A stretch of 64,000 nt of DNA from an uncultured Clostridia bacterium (GCA_947089425.1 CAMUKG010000003.1:1-64000), one strand, 5' to 3'; numbered from the stretch's first letter, positions 52,958 through 62,613 are shown. A program made the numbers and translations. The notes: generated by a model not told the origin, from the letters alone.

Positions 52958-55465
52958 ATGAAAAACAAATTGAGCGAATATAAACGCAAGCGAAACTTTT
53001 CCGCAACGAACGAGCCGAGCGGCGACGAAGCGAAAAGTTCGGGCGACGGTAGCAAAAAATTTACTGTGCAATTTCATGCGGCGAGGCGCGAGCACTACGA
53101 CCTAAGGCTCGAACACGACGGCGTTTTGTTGAGTTGGGCGATTCCCAAAGGTCCGTCTTTCAATCCGCAAGACAAACGGCTTGCCGTTATGGTGGAAGAC
53201 CACCCGCTCGAATACGCCGAATTCGAGGGGATTATTCCAAAGGGCGAATACGGCGGCGGCACGGTTATGCTGTGGGACGAGGGGACATACTCGCCTCTAA
53301 TTGATTTCGAAAGCGGACTAAAAGAGGGTTCGCTTAAATTCACGCTTTTCGGCAAACGGCTTAAAGGAAGGTGGGCGCTCGTGCGCATGAAAACGGACGA
53401 TTCGCAAGACAACTGGCTGTTCATAAAAGAAAACGACGAATTTAAAAAGAGCGAGGCGGGAATAGAGAAATATGCTTGCAGTGTGCGCACAAACCGCACT
53501 ATGAATGAAATTGCGCAACAGGCGCAAGCCGCGCGTCAAAAAAATCCCGAAATCGAGCGCGAAGTCGAGCTGTGCAAAGCGGTGAGCGAGCTTCCCGACG
53601 GCGACGAATGGCTTTTCGAGGTGAAATACGACGGCTACCGAATGCTTGCTTTTTGTGAAAACGGCAAAGCGAAATTATATTCTCGCAACGGGCGCGAATA
53701 CACCGAGAAATTCGCCGTCATAACTCGCGCGTTGGAAGAGCGAGCAAACGGCGAAGCATACGTTTTCGACGGCGAAATCGTGTCGCCCGACGGCGAGGGC
53801 AAAACCGACTTTCAGGCGTTACAAGCTTACGAAAAAAAGCAGGACGGCGAAATCGTTTACGTAATATTCGATTTGCTTGCGGCAAACGGCGAGGATTTGC
53901 GCGAATTGCCTTTAATTGAGCGCAAGCAAAAATTGCACCGAATTTTAAAAGACGCGCCCGACGTTTTGCGCGAGAGCGGATATATTCGCGGTTACGGACG
54001 GGAGAGCGCCAAAGCCGCAAAGCAACTCGGACTCGAAGGAATAGTCGGTAAAAAAGCAAATTCGCCGTATCGAAGCGGAAGAACTTCGGAATGGGTGAAA
54101 TACAAATGTTATTTAAGACAGGAATTTGTGCTCGGCGGCTACACGCGCACCGAAAAAAAGTCGTCGGGCATTAGCGCGCTATTGCTCGGAGTTTACGGTG
54201 AACGCATCGAAAATCAAGTGCGGAAAACTGCGAAAAAAACAAAAAAATTGCGGTATGCTGGAAGAGCGGGCACGGGATTGAATAGGCAAAGCGAAGCCGA
54301 GCTCATGAAGCTTTTTTCGGAGTATGCGGCTGATAATTCGCCGTTTTCGGAGCCGCCCAAAGCGTCGGGCAGAGAACAAATCTTTTGGCTGTCGCCCGAC
54401 CTCGTGGGTGAAGTGCAATTCGCCGAATGGACAAACGAACACAGGTTGCGGCAAGCGAGTTTTAAAGGATTGCGAGCGGATAAGTCCGCCGCCGACGTCG
54501 TTGCGGAAACTTTTTCCGAAAAGAAAGAAGAATTTTCGCAGAAAAAAGCCGCGAAGAAAAACGCCGACGAAAAGAACTCGCATATAGAAAAAGAGACGGG
54601 CAAAAAAACCGCTCGAAAAGAGGTAAAAAAGAAAAACGCCGACGAACTTATTATTTGCGGCGTAAAAATATCAAGCTCCGACAAAATAGTTTTTCCCGAT
54701 TGCGGCGTGACAAAAGCGGATGTTGCGCATTATTACGAAGCGGCGGCGTCGCGTATGCTCGAATATGCGGGGAACAGAATACTCAGCGTAGTGCGTTGTC
54801 ATGACGGTGTGGACGGCGGCTGTTTTTTCAATAAGCACCCCGTCGCTTCGAGCCGTGCGAAAACGGTGAACGTGAAAAGCGGCGACGGAGACGAGCACAC
54901 CTATTTTTATGTTAAAAATAAGGAAGAACTTATCGCCGAAGCGCAACTCGGAGGGCTCGAATATCACGTTTGGGGTAGCAGAGCGGATTCGCTTGAAACG
55001 CCCGACACTATGGTTTTCGACCTCGACCCCGACGAGGGATTGCCGCTTTCGATTTTGCGCGACGGCGCGCGCGAAATAAAGCGCACGCTCGAAGAGCTTA
55101 AACTTCGTCCGCTTTTAAAAACGAGCGGCGGAAAAGGCTATCATATAGTTGTGCCGTTTCCCATAAAGACTTCGTGGGAAGAGTTCCGCATCTTTTCCAA
55201 AAAGGCGGCAAAGCTTCTTTCGGAGAAAGAGCCCGAACTTTTCACGGACAATTTGCGTAAAGAAAAGAGAAAGAACAAAATTTTTATCGATTGGGGACGC
55301 AACACGCGCGGAGCCACTTCGGTGGCGGCGTATTCGTTGCGCGCCCGCCGCGGCGCCAAAGTATCTATGCCCATTACGTGGAGCGAATTAAATTCGGTTG
55401 CGCCCGACGGAATAGACATGTTCGAGGCGCTCGAAAGGTTAAAGGGAAAAGATGCGTGGAAGTAG
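52958..55465 (+). CDS. ligD: Multifunctional ATP-dependent DNA ligase LigD (NHEJ)
   Basis: An 835-residue LigD with the order phosphoesterase, ligase, polymerase. Residues 35-150 are the 3'-phosphoesterase (FHAARREHYDLRLEHDG). About 205-500 are the ligase, with the nucleotidylated Lys in FEVKYDGYRM, and a Lys-rich linker runs about 510-560. About 565-830 are the polymerase/primase, with the metal pair in VFDLDPDEG. It repairs double-strand breaks by end joining with Ku. No Ku gene is in the window. The ATG at 52958 is preferred; the longer frame only reads through the hairpin repeat. Confidence 0.93.
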   Translation: MKNKLSEYKRKRNFSATNEPSGDEAKSSGDGSKKFTVQFHAARREHYDLRLEHDGVLLSWAIPKGPSFNPQDKRLAVMVEDHPLEYAEFEGIIPKGEYGGGTVMLWDEGTYSPLIDFESGLKEGSLKFTLFGKRLKGRWALVRMKTDDSQDNWLFIKENDEFKKSEAGIEKYACSVRTNRTMNEIAQQAQAARQKNPEIEREVELCKAVSELPDGDEWLFEVKYDGYRMLAFCENGKAKLYSRNGREYTEKFAVITRALEERANGEAYVFDGEIVSPDGEGKTDFQALQAYEKKQDGEIVYVIFDLLAANGEDLRELPLIERKQKLHRILKDAPDVLRESGYIRGYGRESAKAAKQLGLEGIVGKKANSPYRSGRTSEWVKYKCYLRQEFVLGGYTRTEKKSSGISALLLGVYGERIENQVRKTAKKTKKLRYAGRAGTGLNRQSEAELMKLFSEYAADNSPFSEPPKASGREQIFWLSPDLVGEVQFAEWTNEHRLRQASFKGLRADKSAADVVAETFSEKKEEFSQKKAAKKNADEKNSHIEKETGKKTARKEVKKKNADELIICGVKISSSDKIVFPDCGVTKADVAHYYEAAASRMLEYAGNRILSVVRCHDGVDGGCFFNKHPVASSRAKTVNVKSGDGDEHTYFYVKNKEELIAEAQLGGLEYHVWGSRADSLETPDTMVFDLDPDEGLPLSILRDGAREIKRTLEELKLRPLLKTSGGKGYHIVVPFPIKTSWEEFRIFSKKAAKLLSEKEPELFTDNLRKEKRKNKIFIDWGRNTRGATSVAAYSLRARRGAKVSMPITWSELNSVAPDGIDMFEALERLKGKDAWK

Positions 55466-55502
55466 TTTTTGTTGTTGCCGCAAGGGGGCAACAACAAAAA
55501 CT
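55464..55502. terminator. Bidirectional terminator between ligD and the J-domain gene
   Basis: AGTTTTTGTTGTTGCC pairs with GGCAACAACAAAAACT around a short loop; the arms carry the T and A runs. It touches both stop codons. Confidence 0.85.
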
Positions 55503-56396
55503 TTACTCCGTAACCGTTTCTTTAATTTCGGGTTCGAAAAAGTCGCCGTGCGAGCGCAATTTTTCTTTGAGCGCGGCATTTTCTTCTTTTAGTCGGCTCA
55601 CTTCGCGACTTAGGCGCACTTTGTCGGCGTCCGAATATTTGCGAGCTTCGCGCTCGACCGTTATTTTGCTCTCTAACGATTCTTTAAGAGTTTCGCGTTC
55701 CGCAATTACGTCGGCGGCTGTCTTTTTGGCTATTTCCGCCGCTCCGAGTTGAACTCTGAGTTCCGTTTCGGCGCGTCGTGTGGCGGCTTCGGCGTCTGAC
55801 GCGCGTTGGCGCGTGCGTTCGAGCGCCGCTTTTAGGGTGTCGACGTCGCGGCTGAATTCTTCCGCCTCGTGTTTTTGGCGTTCCGCTTCGCGTTTCCACC
55901 TATCGGTTTCCGCTTTTTGTTTTTCTGCTTCCGCTTTCCAGTTTTCAGCCGACTTTTTCCATGTTTCCATTGCGGCGTTGCGCTGTTGTTGCGCGAGCGC
56001 GGTGGCTTCGTTGTAGCCGCGCCTATATGCGTCGTTTATGACGGTTGCGGCTCCTTGCGCCGTTCCCGCATACATAGAAGTGCCCGCGCTCGAAGCGGGG
56101 CGGGCGGAAGCTCGCGCGGCAGCCGCCGCTCTCGCAGCTTGCGCCGCAGCCGCACGCGCGGCGGCGGTTTCCGTCTGTTTTTTTACGGCGTTGCGTTTTG
56201 CGTCGTATTCCTGCCGTTTTGCGGGCGTTCCCAAAGCTTCCATTGCCTCGTTCACAAGCGCGAATTTTTTCGCGGTGTCGGCGTCGTTGGGGTGCAAATC
56301 GGGATGATACCGCTTTGCCAAAGAGCGATACGCCTGCTTGATTTGTTCGTCGGTAGCCGTTTCCGACAATTCTAAAATCTTGTAGTAATTGTCCAT
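55503..56396 (-). CDS. J-domain (DnaJ-like) protein with coiled coil
   Basis: A 297-residue protein. The N-terminal J domain (1-68) has the HPD motif in KRYHPDLHPND, needed to stimulate DnaK. An Ala-rich stretch (75-105) and a long Glu/Lys/Arg/Ala coiled coil (135-290) follow. It lacks the Gly/Phe and zinc-finger regions of true DnaJ, so it is a specialised co-chaperone that probably targets DnaK to a particular partner. It is convergent with ligD. Confidence 0.85.
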   Translation of the reverse strand: MDNYYKILELSETATDEQIKQAYRSLAKRYHPDLHPNDADTAKKFALVNEAMEALGTPAKRQEYDAKRNAVKKQTETAAARAAAAQAARAAAAARASARPASSAGTSMYAGTAQGAATVINDAYRRGYNEATALAQQQRNAAMETWKKSAENWKAEAEKQKAETDRWKREAERQKHEAEEFSRDVDTLKAALERTRQRASDAEAATRRAETELRVQLGAAEIAKKTAADVIAERETLKESLESKITVEREARKYSDADKVRLSREVSRLKEENAALKEKLRSHGDFFEPEIKETVTE

Positions 56397-56530
56397 AACG
56401 TCACTATTGTAACATTTTATTTCAATGTATGCAACTCTTAGACATAAAAATTTTTATATATACGTATATAAATAAAATAAGCCGCGCTTGCCGCAAAGCA
56501 AGTAAAAAAAAGTAAAATGCCGCAATTTGC

Positions 56531-56560
56531 TTGATATAGCGGCGGCAACTGTGCTATACT
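56531..56560 (+). promoter_or_regulatory. Promoter of ftsH
   Basis: TTGATA, an 18-base spacer and TATACT (56555-56560), about 57 bases before the TTG start. Confidence 0.6.
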
Positions 56561-56616
56561 ATACTATGTACATGCACATTTTGCTTCGGCGGGGCATGTT
56601 TCGGAGGTATCTTTAT

Positions 56617-58554
56617 TTGAAGTCGAGTACGAAAGGAATAATAACCGTAATATCGGTGCTTGCGGTGTTTGCAATCGTCACAACAATAGTAATGACGGTT
56701 ATGAGCAACGCGTCGAAAACTACGTTTACCGAAATTTCCGACGCGCTCATGAACGGCAAAATCGCCGAAATGAGCATAAACAACGATAAAGTTACGGTTG
56801 AATACAAAGAGGACACTGCCGAGCGTAAAAAACATCCGCGCGGACAGTATGCTTTCGCCCGCGACACTATTATGTGGGACGTTATTAAGCAGTATCAAGC
56901 CATGAAAGCGGAGAAGCTCGAAGCGGCGGCGGGAAATGCCGACGCTATTGCCAAAATAAACAAAGATTTTCCCGACGTGGTAATCAGTTTTAACGACCGC
57001 AATTCGGGCAATATTTGGAATATATTGTACCCCATAATAGGTATTGTGCTAATAGGCGTTATGGCGTTTTTCCTTTTCAGAAGCATGGGCGGGCAAAACA
57101 AGCAAGCCATGAACTTCGGAAAGAGCAAAGCCAACGTGCAGGGCAACCTTAAAGTGCGGTTCACCGACGTTGCGGGCGCCGACGAAGAGAAGCAAGAGCT
57201 TCAAGAAATAGTCGAATTTTTGAAGTCGCCGCAAAAGTTTACCGCCGTAGGGGCGAGAATACCCAAAGGCGTGCTTTTGGTGGGTCCTCCGGGCACAGGT
57301 AAAACGCTTTTCGCAAAAGCCGTTGCAGGCGAGGCGAACGTGCCTTTTTTCTCGATTTCGGGTTCCGACTTTGTTGAAATGTTCGTGGGCGTGGGCGCAA
57401 GCCGCGTGCGCGACCTCTTCGACCAAGCGAAAAAGAACATGCCTTGCATAATCTTTATAGACGAAATCGACGCGGTGGGGCGCCAACGCGGAGCGGGGCT
57501 CGGCGGCGGACACGACGAACGCGAGCAAACGCTCAACCAGCTGTTGGTTCAAATGGACGGTTTCGAAACTAACGACGGCGTTATAGTGATGGCGGCAACC
57601 AACCGCGCCGACATTCTCGACCCCGCGCTTTTGCGTCCGGGACGCTTCGACCGCCAAATATACGTGAACATTCCCGACGTTCGCGGAAGAGAAGCGATAT
57701 TCAAAGTTCACGCTCGCAACAAACCCATTTCGCCCGACGTGGACTTCCAAGTTCTCGCCCGCATAACGAGCGGTTTTTCGGGCGCGGAAATTGCCAACCT
57801 ATTAAACGAAGCGGCGATTTTGTGCGCGCGCGACAATCGCAGTCAAATCAGCATGGAAGACCTTTACGAGGGCATAAACAAAGTTGTTATGGGACCGCAG
57901 AAAAAATCGCGTCTCGTTACCGAAGTGGATAAGCGAATTACCGCCTATCACGAAGCGGGTCACGCGATTGTAGCGCGACTCGAACCGATGTGCGACCCCG
58001 TGCACGAAGTGTCTATTATTCCTCGCGGTCAGGCGGCGGGCTACACAATGACCCGTCCCGACACCGACGACGACCATATCACAATAGGCAAACTTAAAGC
58101 AAATCTTGCCATGAGCATGGGCGGACGCGCCGCCGAAGAACTCGTTATTCAAGACATAACTACGGGCGCGGTGGGCGACATAAAGAGCGCCACCGACATT
58201 GCCCGCAAGATGGTTATGGAATGGGGTATGTCCGAGCTCGGACCCGTTTATTACGGCTCCAACCAAGAAGTGTTTTTAGGGCGCGATTACCAGTCTACCC
58301 ACACATACAGCGAGTCGATTGCAACGAAAATAGACGCCGCCGTAGCAAAACTCGTGGAAACTGCGCATAAAGAAGCGGTGAAAATGCTCACCGAGCACCG
58401 CGAAGTTATGGACTGCATGGTAAGGCTTCTAATCGAGCGCGAAACTATTTATTCCGAAGAAGTGGATATGATTATGGAAGGCAAGCCGTATGAAGAGGTG
58501 CGAGACGCTCTCGACGCGCGACTCAACAAAAAATACAACAACAAAACGGCGTAA
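56617..58554 (+). CDS. ftsH: ATP-dependent zinc metalloprotease FtsH
   Basis: A 645-residue membrane-bound AAA+ protease that degrades misfolded and regulatory membrane and cytosolic proteins. Two membrane helices flank an external domain of about 105 residues; then come Walker A (GPPGTGKT), Walker B ([12 protein letters not shown]), the second region of homology ([13 protein letters not shown]) and the zinc motif HEAGH. Translation most likely starts at the TTG at 56617, with a GGAGG site 8 bases upstream; earlier ATG codons lack a site. The full family length is kept. Confidence 0.94.
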   Translation: MKSSTKGIITVISVLAVFAIVTTIVMTVMSNASKTTFTEISDALMNGKIAEMSINNDKVTVEYKEDTAERKKHPRGQYAFARDTIMWDVIKQYQAMKAEKLEAAAGNADAIAKINKDFPDVVISFNDRNSGNIWNILYPIIGIVLIGVMAFFLFRSMGGQNKQAMNFGKSKANVQGNLKVRFTDVAGADEEKQELQEIVEFLKSPQKFTAVGARIPKGVLLVGPPGTGKTLFAKAVAGEANVPFFSISGSDFVEMFVGVGASRVRDLFDQAKKNMPCIIFIDEIDAVGRQRGAGLGGGHDEREQTLNQLLVQMDGFETNDGVIVMAATNRADILDPALLRPGRFDRQIYVNIPDVRGREAIFKVHARNKPISPDVDFQVLARITSGFSGAEIANLLNEAAILCARDNRSQISMEDLYEGINKVVMGPQKKSRLVTEVDKRITAYHEAGHAIVARLEPMCDPVHEVSIIPRGQAAGYTMTRPDTDDDHITIGKLKANLAMSMGGRAAEELVIQDITTGAVGDIKSATDIARKMVMEWGMSELGPVYYGSNQEVFLGRDYQSTHTYSESIATKIDAAVAKLVETAHKEAVKMLTEHREVMDCMVRLLIERETIYSEEVDMIMEGKPYEEVRDALDARLNKKYNNKTA

Positions 58555-58595
58555 TTTGCGTTAAGAAAAAATCAGTAAGGAAACGGAAAAAGAGA

Positions 58596-59231
58596 ATGAA
58601 GAAAAAAGTTAAAATACCCGTTATAGTTCTTTCGTCGGTTTTGGGCGCTATTTTGATTACCGTTATAGTGCTTTGCTCGGTTATCATGCGTCCCATGAAG
58701 AGTTTCTCCGACTATTCGGCTGTGCGGCTCACGACGAGCGCCGCCACTCTTCCGAGCGGCAATCTTACGGGTAATGCCGATTATAAAGCGAAAATCGATA
58801 AAAACCTCAAAAAAACGGGTTTCAGCGTTATGCGCGCCACGCTCGAATTTGTGGGAAACTACGGTCCCGAGTTTGAAAAGACGAAAGACGAGAACGACAA
58901 AACGGTGAATAAAGAGCTCACTGTGAACGAGGCTCGCGCCGCTTGCGCCGCAACCGAAGATTCGTATATGCTCGAACTCGAATTCGCTTCGACCAAAACG
59001 TTCAAGGTAAAAAAAGAAACGGTGGAATACGACCGCCTTATAATGAACGTGAAAAGCACCGACGGCGAACTTCGTTGGGTAACCGTGTATTTATACCTAA
59101 ATTCCAAAGTCGGGCTCGAAAACAACCCCGAAAGTCAAGATTACAGAATAGTGCCCGTTCGCATGAGAATGAACACGTCTCCGCTTTATATCGCTCTCGG
59201 CGAAATTGCAGCGGACTTTAAAACGGCATAA
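58596..59231 (+). CDS. Predicted single-pass membrane protein, function unknown
   Basis: A 211-residue protein with a basic start, one membrane helix (about 8-30) and an external domain rich in Thr, Asn and Lys. I recognise no family. It starts 41 bases after ftsH in the same direction and may be co-transcribed. It could be an exported protein anchored by an uncleaved signal. Confidence 0.7.
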   Translation: MKKKVKIPVIVLSSVLGAILITVIVLCSVIMRPMKSFSDYSAVRLTTSAATLPSGNLTGNADYKAKIDKNLKKTGFSVMRATLEFVGNYGPEFEKTKDENDKTVNKELTVNEARAACAATEDSYMLELEFASTKTFKVKKETVEYDRLIMNVKSTDGELRWVTVYLYLNSKVGLENNPESQDYRIVPVRMRMNTSPLYIALGEIAADFKTA

Positions 59232-59331
59232 CTTTGCATGGAAAAGCGGCGAATTTTAATCGTCGCTTTCGCCATATTTACGGCATATCATAAAAGGGTG
59301 CGAAAGCGCCGTTACAAAGGGAGGTTTTTAT

Positions 59332-60024
59332 ATGGAATTGTTGTTTTGCTCAAAATTCACCGACTTGCTGAAAAAAGCGAACGATGCAATCGCCAAATTT
59401 TGGTGGATTATTCTTGCGGTTGCCGTGCTGCTGTGCATAATACTTTTTATAGTAATCGCATGCAAGAATAAGCGAATAAAAAAACTTAAAGACGAGCTCA
59501 AAAAGACGCGCACGAAACTCGAAATAGAGAGAACGCGAGCGAAAAACGAGCAACTTTTCGCGCCCGTAACGGGAAATAACGCGTCGGCAAACGAGACGAA
59601 AACGGCGTCTGCCGCAACAGCCGCGCAACCTGCGGAAGAACCGTCGTTTATGACGCGCGAACTCGAACCCGTTCCCGACGACGACACCGTAACCGAAGAA
59701 ATCGACAACGCGCCCGAGCCCGAAGAGCCGATTAAAAAGAAGAAAGCGACAACTCCTCTCGACGAGGAAATCGAACGCGCGGCGAGCCGAGTGAGCTACT
59801 ACAATAAAACTTCGGTTGTCAGCCAAAACGGCGGCGTTGTGAAATTCACCGTGAAATACGACCGCACCAAAGATACGTGGGTAATTAAAAAAGACGGAGT
59901 GGATAGGGTAGTGCGCCGAGTGGACACCAAAGAAGAGGCAATGAACGTTGCCCGCGCTCTGTGCAAAAAATACAATGCGAGCCTCGTAGTGCACAAAAAA
60001 GACGGCAAATTCCAGCGACAGTAA
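59332..60024 (+). CDS. Membrane-anchored protein with a DUF2188-like domain
   Basis: A 230-residue protein with a membrane helix near 22-45, a Lys/Glu coiled-coil region, an Ala/Glu/Pro-rich linker and a C-terminal 60-residue DUF2188-like module (TWVIKKDGVDRVVRRVDTKE, then Ala-rich helix and VVHKKDGKFQRQ). The function of that module is unknown. A strong GGGAGG site precedes the start. It lies about 100 bases after the preceding unknown membrane protein. Confidence 0.75.
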   Translation: MELLFCSKFTDLLKKANDAIAKFWWIILAVAVLLCIILFIVIACKNKRIKKLKDELKKTRTKLEIERTRAKNEQLFAPVTGNNASANETKTASAATAAQPAEEPSFMTRELEPVPDDDTVTEEIDNAPEPEEPIKKKKATTPLDEEIERAASRVSYYNKTSVVSQNGGVVKFTVKYDRTKDTWVIKKDGVDRVVRRVDTKEEAMNVARALCKKYNASLVVHKKDGKFQRQ

Positions 60025-60031
60025 TGCGATT

Positions 60032-60155
60032 TATCATTGCGAGCGCAGCGGAGCAGTACGAACGTAAAACGAATAAGAAAAGATTGACGCGTCGCTGTGC
60101 GACTCCTCTCAATGACACGTAAGCTACTGTCATTGAGAGCATAGCGAAGCAATAT
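60032..60155. repeat. Dispersed GTCATTGCGAG-type repeat, two units
   Basis: TCATTGCGAGCGCAGCGGAGCA and GTCATTGAGAGCATAGCGAAGC units surround a reverse unit (GACTCCTCTCAATGAC) between two convergent genes. Confidence 0.65.
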
Positions 60156-60167
60156 ATTTAAAAAATC

Positions 60168-60198
60168 AAAAAACCGAGCAAACAATACTCGGTTTTTT
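60168..60198. terminator. Bidirectional terminator
   Basis: AAAAAACCGAG and CTCGGTTTTTT form a perfect stem between the convergent DUF2188-like and ABC-F genes. Confidence 0.9.
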
Positions 60199-60216
60199 CG
60201 TTGCCGCACGAGCAGT

Positions 60217-61695
60217 TCACATTTCTATTGTTTTTGTGGCTATGGCGTTTTGAAAGGCTTTGTCGTGCTCCACGAACAGCATAGAGGGAGCATATTCGCA
60301 AATTAGGTCTTCGATTTGCATGCGCGAATAAATATCGAGGTAGTTTAGCGGTTCGTCCCAAATGTATAGGTGCGCTTTTTCGCAAAGACTTTTTGCAAGA
60401 GCCACCTTTTTCTTTTGCCCTTCCGAAAACAACGAAATATCGCCGTCGTAATCGATTTTGGAAAAACCCATTTTGTTTAAAATCGCTCTGAAAAGCGGCT
60501 CTTCTATTTTGTGTTCTTTCGCAAAGTCGGGAATTTTGCCGCGCAGATTTTCGGCGGTTTGAGGCACATAAGAAATTATGAGTCCCGACGGAACGAAGAC
60601 GGTGCCCGAGCGAGGAACGGGCTCGCCGAGCGCAAGTTTTAAAATACTGCTTTTGCCGCATCCGTTTGTTCCGTGCAAAGCAATTCTTTCGCCTTGTTTG
60701 AGTTCGAAATTTACGGGGGCGCAAATTTTTTTATTGCCGTAGCATATTTCCACGTCGGAAAATTCGAGTAGCCGCTCCGACTTAAAAACGAGAGGAAAGA
60801 GCTTTAAGCTCTCGGCGGCTTCAGCGTTTTTAAGCAATTCGGACTTTTGTTCTATTGCGGCGAATTGCCGAGCTTCTACGTTTTTCGCTTGTTTCATTAG
60901 TTTTGCCGCTTTGTGCCCGACGCGTCCTCTGTCTTGCTTCAAGCCCGAACTCGCTTTGCCGTATTTGCTTTTTTCCGTTTTGTCCGCCCAAGCCGACGTG
61001 CGAGCGGCGGTTTCATGCAATTTGGCGATTTCTTTTTTGAGTCGCTTGTTTTGCGCGGCTTCGCGGTTTTGCGCGTTTTCGAAGTCTTTGAGCCAAGACG
61101 AAAAATTGCCCGCCCGAACTTCGATGTTCGTTTTGTTGAGCGATAAAATGTGGTCGACGCATCCGTCCAAAAAAAGGCGGTCGTGCGAAACGAGAATGAA
61201 CCCATTTTTCTTTTTTAGGTAGTTCGACACAATTTGTCGCACATCCGAATCCAAATGATTGGTCGGCTCGTCGATTAGCAAAAAATTGTTTCGCTTTAAA
61301 AACAGCGTCGCAAGCAAAACTTTCGTCTGTTCGCCGCTCGACAGTTCGCAAAACGGGCGATAAAGAATTTCGGGCGACGTTTGCAAATACGACAGCTCGC
61401 GAATGAACTCCCACTCTTCGGCGGCGGGGCAAAGTTCTTGCAGTATTGCTCCAACCTCGCGCGTTTTGCCGCTTACTTCGAAAGGGAAGTAAGAAAATTG
61501 AACGCTTGCGGCAATTCTGCCCGAATATTCGTGTTTGCCGAGCAACAAATTGAGAAACGTGGTTTTGCCTCGTCCGTTTCGACCCACAAACCCGAGTTTC
61601 CACTCGGTATCTATTTGAAAGCTCACGTTTTCGAACACGTTTTTATAACTGCCGTCGTGAGCGAACGTTAAATTTTGAACGCTTATTAAAGACAT
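60217..61695 (-). CDS. ABC-F ribosomal protection ATPase (Lsa/Vga-like)
   Basis: A 492-residue protein with two ABC ATPase domains and no membrane helices. Domain 1 has GRNGRGKTT, LSSGEQTK and LLIDEPTNHLD; domain 2 has GTNGCGKSS, FSEGQKKK and IWDEPLNYLD. A charged linker of about 85 residues separates them. Lsa/Vga-type ABC-F proteins displace lincosamides, streptogramin A and pleuromutilins from the ribosome. The family assignment is by overall layout, so resistance is inferred. The upstream region holds a leader peptide and terminator typical of antibiotic-induced attenuation of such genes. It has a GGGAG site. Confidence 0.85.
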   Translation of the reverse strand: MSLISVQNLTFAHDGSYKNVFENVSFQIDTEWKLGFVGRNGRGKTTFLNLLLGKHEYSGRIAASVQFSYFPFEVSGKTREVGAILQELCPAAEEWEFIRELSYLQTSPEILYRPFCELSSGEQTKVLLATLFLKRNNFLLIDEPTNHLDSDVRQIVSNYLKKKNGFILVSHDRLFLDGCVDHILSLNKTNIEVRAGNFSSWLKDFENAQNREAAQNKRLKKEIAKLHETAARTSAWADKTEKSKYGKASSGLKQDRGRVGHKAAKLMKQAKNVEARQFAAIEQKSELLKNAEAAESLKLFPLVFKSERLLEFSDVEICYGNKKICAPVNFELKQGERIALHGTNGCGKSSILKLALGEPVPRSGTVFVPSGLIISYVPQTAENLRGKIPDFAKEHKIEEPLFRAILNKMGFSKIDYDGDISLFSEGQKKKVALAKSLCEKAHLYIWDEPLNYLDIYSRMQIEDLICEYAPSMLFVEHDKAFQNAIATKTIEM

Positions 61696-61795
61696 TTTAT
61701 TTTTCTCCCGATATAATTTTTAAAGACGCAGTGGCAACTCGCGCGAACGACGACCCGCGAAGTAGCCGCCGAACGGGACGTAATTTGTCTGCGCC

Positions 61796-61836
61796 TAAAT
61801 AAAAAGAGCTATAAGAAAGTTTCGTCTTATAGCTCG
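61796..61836 (-). terminator. Attenuator terminator before the ABC-F gene
   Basis: On the minus strand GAGCTATAAGA pairs with TCTTATAGCTC, followed by a T-run. It lies about 100 bases before the ABC-F start. AAGAAAGTTT at 61865-61856 can pair perfectly with AAACTTTCTT (61822-61813) inside the terminator and would disrupt it. Confidence 0.8.
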
Positions 61837-61862
61837 AATTGCAAATTATTATAAAAAACTTT

Positions 61863-61886
61863 CTTGCGAGAAAACAAGCCCGCAAG
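61863..61886 (-). promoter_or_regulatory. Leader hairpin competing with the antiterminator
   Basis: CTTGCG-GCTTG and C-CGCAAG form a stem on the minus strand. The CGCAAG arm can also pair with an earlier CTTGCGA, and it overlaps the antiterminator strand, so alternative folds are possible. Confidence 0.55.
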
Positions 61887-61913
61887 ATTTTTAATTTCGC
61901 AAGCTTATTTTAT

Positions 61914-61952
61914 TTAATTGTGCAAGAAAAATTCTTCAACGGCGCACCTCAT
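61914..61952 (-). CDS. Leader peptide of the ABC-F attenuator
   Basis: A 12-codon frame reading MRCAVEEFFLHN and ending in TAA. It begins about 16 bases after the -10 box, without a clear ribosome site, and ends just before the competing hairpins. A ribosome stalled here by an antibiotic would change which hairpin forms. Its presence fits the known logic of vmlR- and lsa-type attenuators; translation is inferred. Confidence 0.55.
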   Translation of the reverse strand: MRCAVEEFFLHN

Positions 61953-61967
61953 ATTTTATATAACAGT

Positions 61968-61996
61968 AGTATAGCACACTTATTAGGTAAACTCAA
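61968..61996 (-). promoter_or_regulatory. Promoter of the ABC-F leader
   Basis: TTGAGT (61996-61991), a 17-base spacer and TATACT (61973-61968) on the minus strand, about 270 bases before the ABC-F gene. Confidence 0.65.
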
Positions 61997-62012
61997 GCAA
62001 ATCGCAATACAA

Positions 62013-62040
62013 AAAATGCCCGATATTTGTCGGGCATTTT
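62013..62040. terminator. Terminator after the CotF-like gene
   Basis: AAAATGCCCGA and TCGGGCATTTT form a perfect stem with A and T runs on both sides. It lies 38 bases after the CotF-like stop. Confidence 0.85.
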
Positions 62041-62077
62041 AAAGAGAAAAACATTGTTTTAATTTTTTAATAGAAGA

Positions 62078-62533
62078 TTACGCAGCCATTTTATTAGCCA
62101 CTTTATATTTCCAAATCATTTCGGCGTGATTTTGTTCGTCGGTCATAATCGCGTTCAAAACGTTGCGAACGTCGGTAGACACAAAATAGAATAGGTCGTT
62201 ATTATACGTTGTTGCGACGTATTTTTCGGTTGCTATAATGTCGGTGCAAAGGAATTTATCAAACTCTTTGCTCTTTTGGTCGCCCGCATGAGTAGCTTTG
62301 GGCTCGTACTTAACCGCTTCGGGAGTCTTGTTTTTAATTTGCGGCACGGTGCCGTTTAGCAAGTTTTCAAGCATGTCGAAGTGGTTTTGTTCGCGCTTTA
62401 AGAGCTTTTTAAACAAATTTTTGAGCTCGGGGTCTTTGGCTTGCGCGGCATAAAAATCGTATTTTTGCACGCAAAGCTGCTCTTGGTTTTTGAGTTCGGT
62501 AATTAGTTGCACTTCTTTTTGATTCAGTTTCAT
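62078..62533 (-). CDS. CotF-like ferritin-fold protein (spore-coat family)
   Basis: A 151-residue all-helical protein resembling the CotF/COG5577 spore-coat and rubrerythrin-like families. It has paired motifs of the type Glu-Leu-Lys-Asn-Gln-Glu-Gln, then LKREQNHFDMLENLLNG, and a second half with AIMTDEQNHAEMIWKY. These conserved Glu and His positions could bind metal. The ATG at 62533 matches the family start; the frame runs further upstream through a hairpin and is not protein-like. The ribosome site is weak. A coat role would imply a spore-former, which the window alone does not prove. Confidence 0.72.
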   Translation of the reverse strand: MKLNQKEVQLITELKNQEQLCVQKYDFYAAQAKDPELKNLFKKLLKREQNHFDMLENLLNGTVPQIKNKTPEAVKYEPKATHAGDQKSKEFDKFLCTDIIATEKYVATTYNNDLFYFVSTDVRNVLNAIMTDEQNHAEMIWKYKVANKMAA

Positions 62534-62559
62534 TTCTTGATTAAACGTATGCGCGGCGG

Positions 62560-62613
62560 TTTTCGGAGACGTGCTCCGCGCAATCCTCCCGTAATTTATT
62601 TTGTCTCCGAAAA
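62560..62613 (-). promoter_or_regulatory. Long inverted repeat in the 5' region of the CotF-like gene
   Basis: TTTTCGGAGAC and GTCTCCGAAAA pair perfectly around a 32-base loop that contains GGGAGG. It could be a regulatory hairpin that hides a ribosome site, a protein-binding site, or a terminator of something upstream. Confidence 0.45.
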
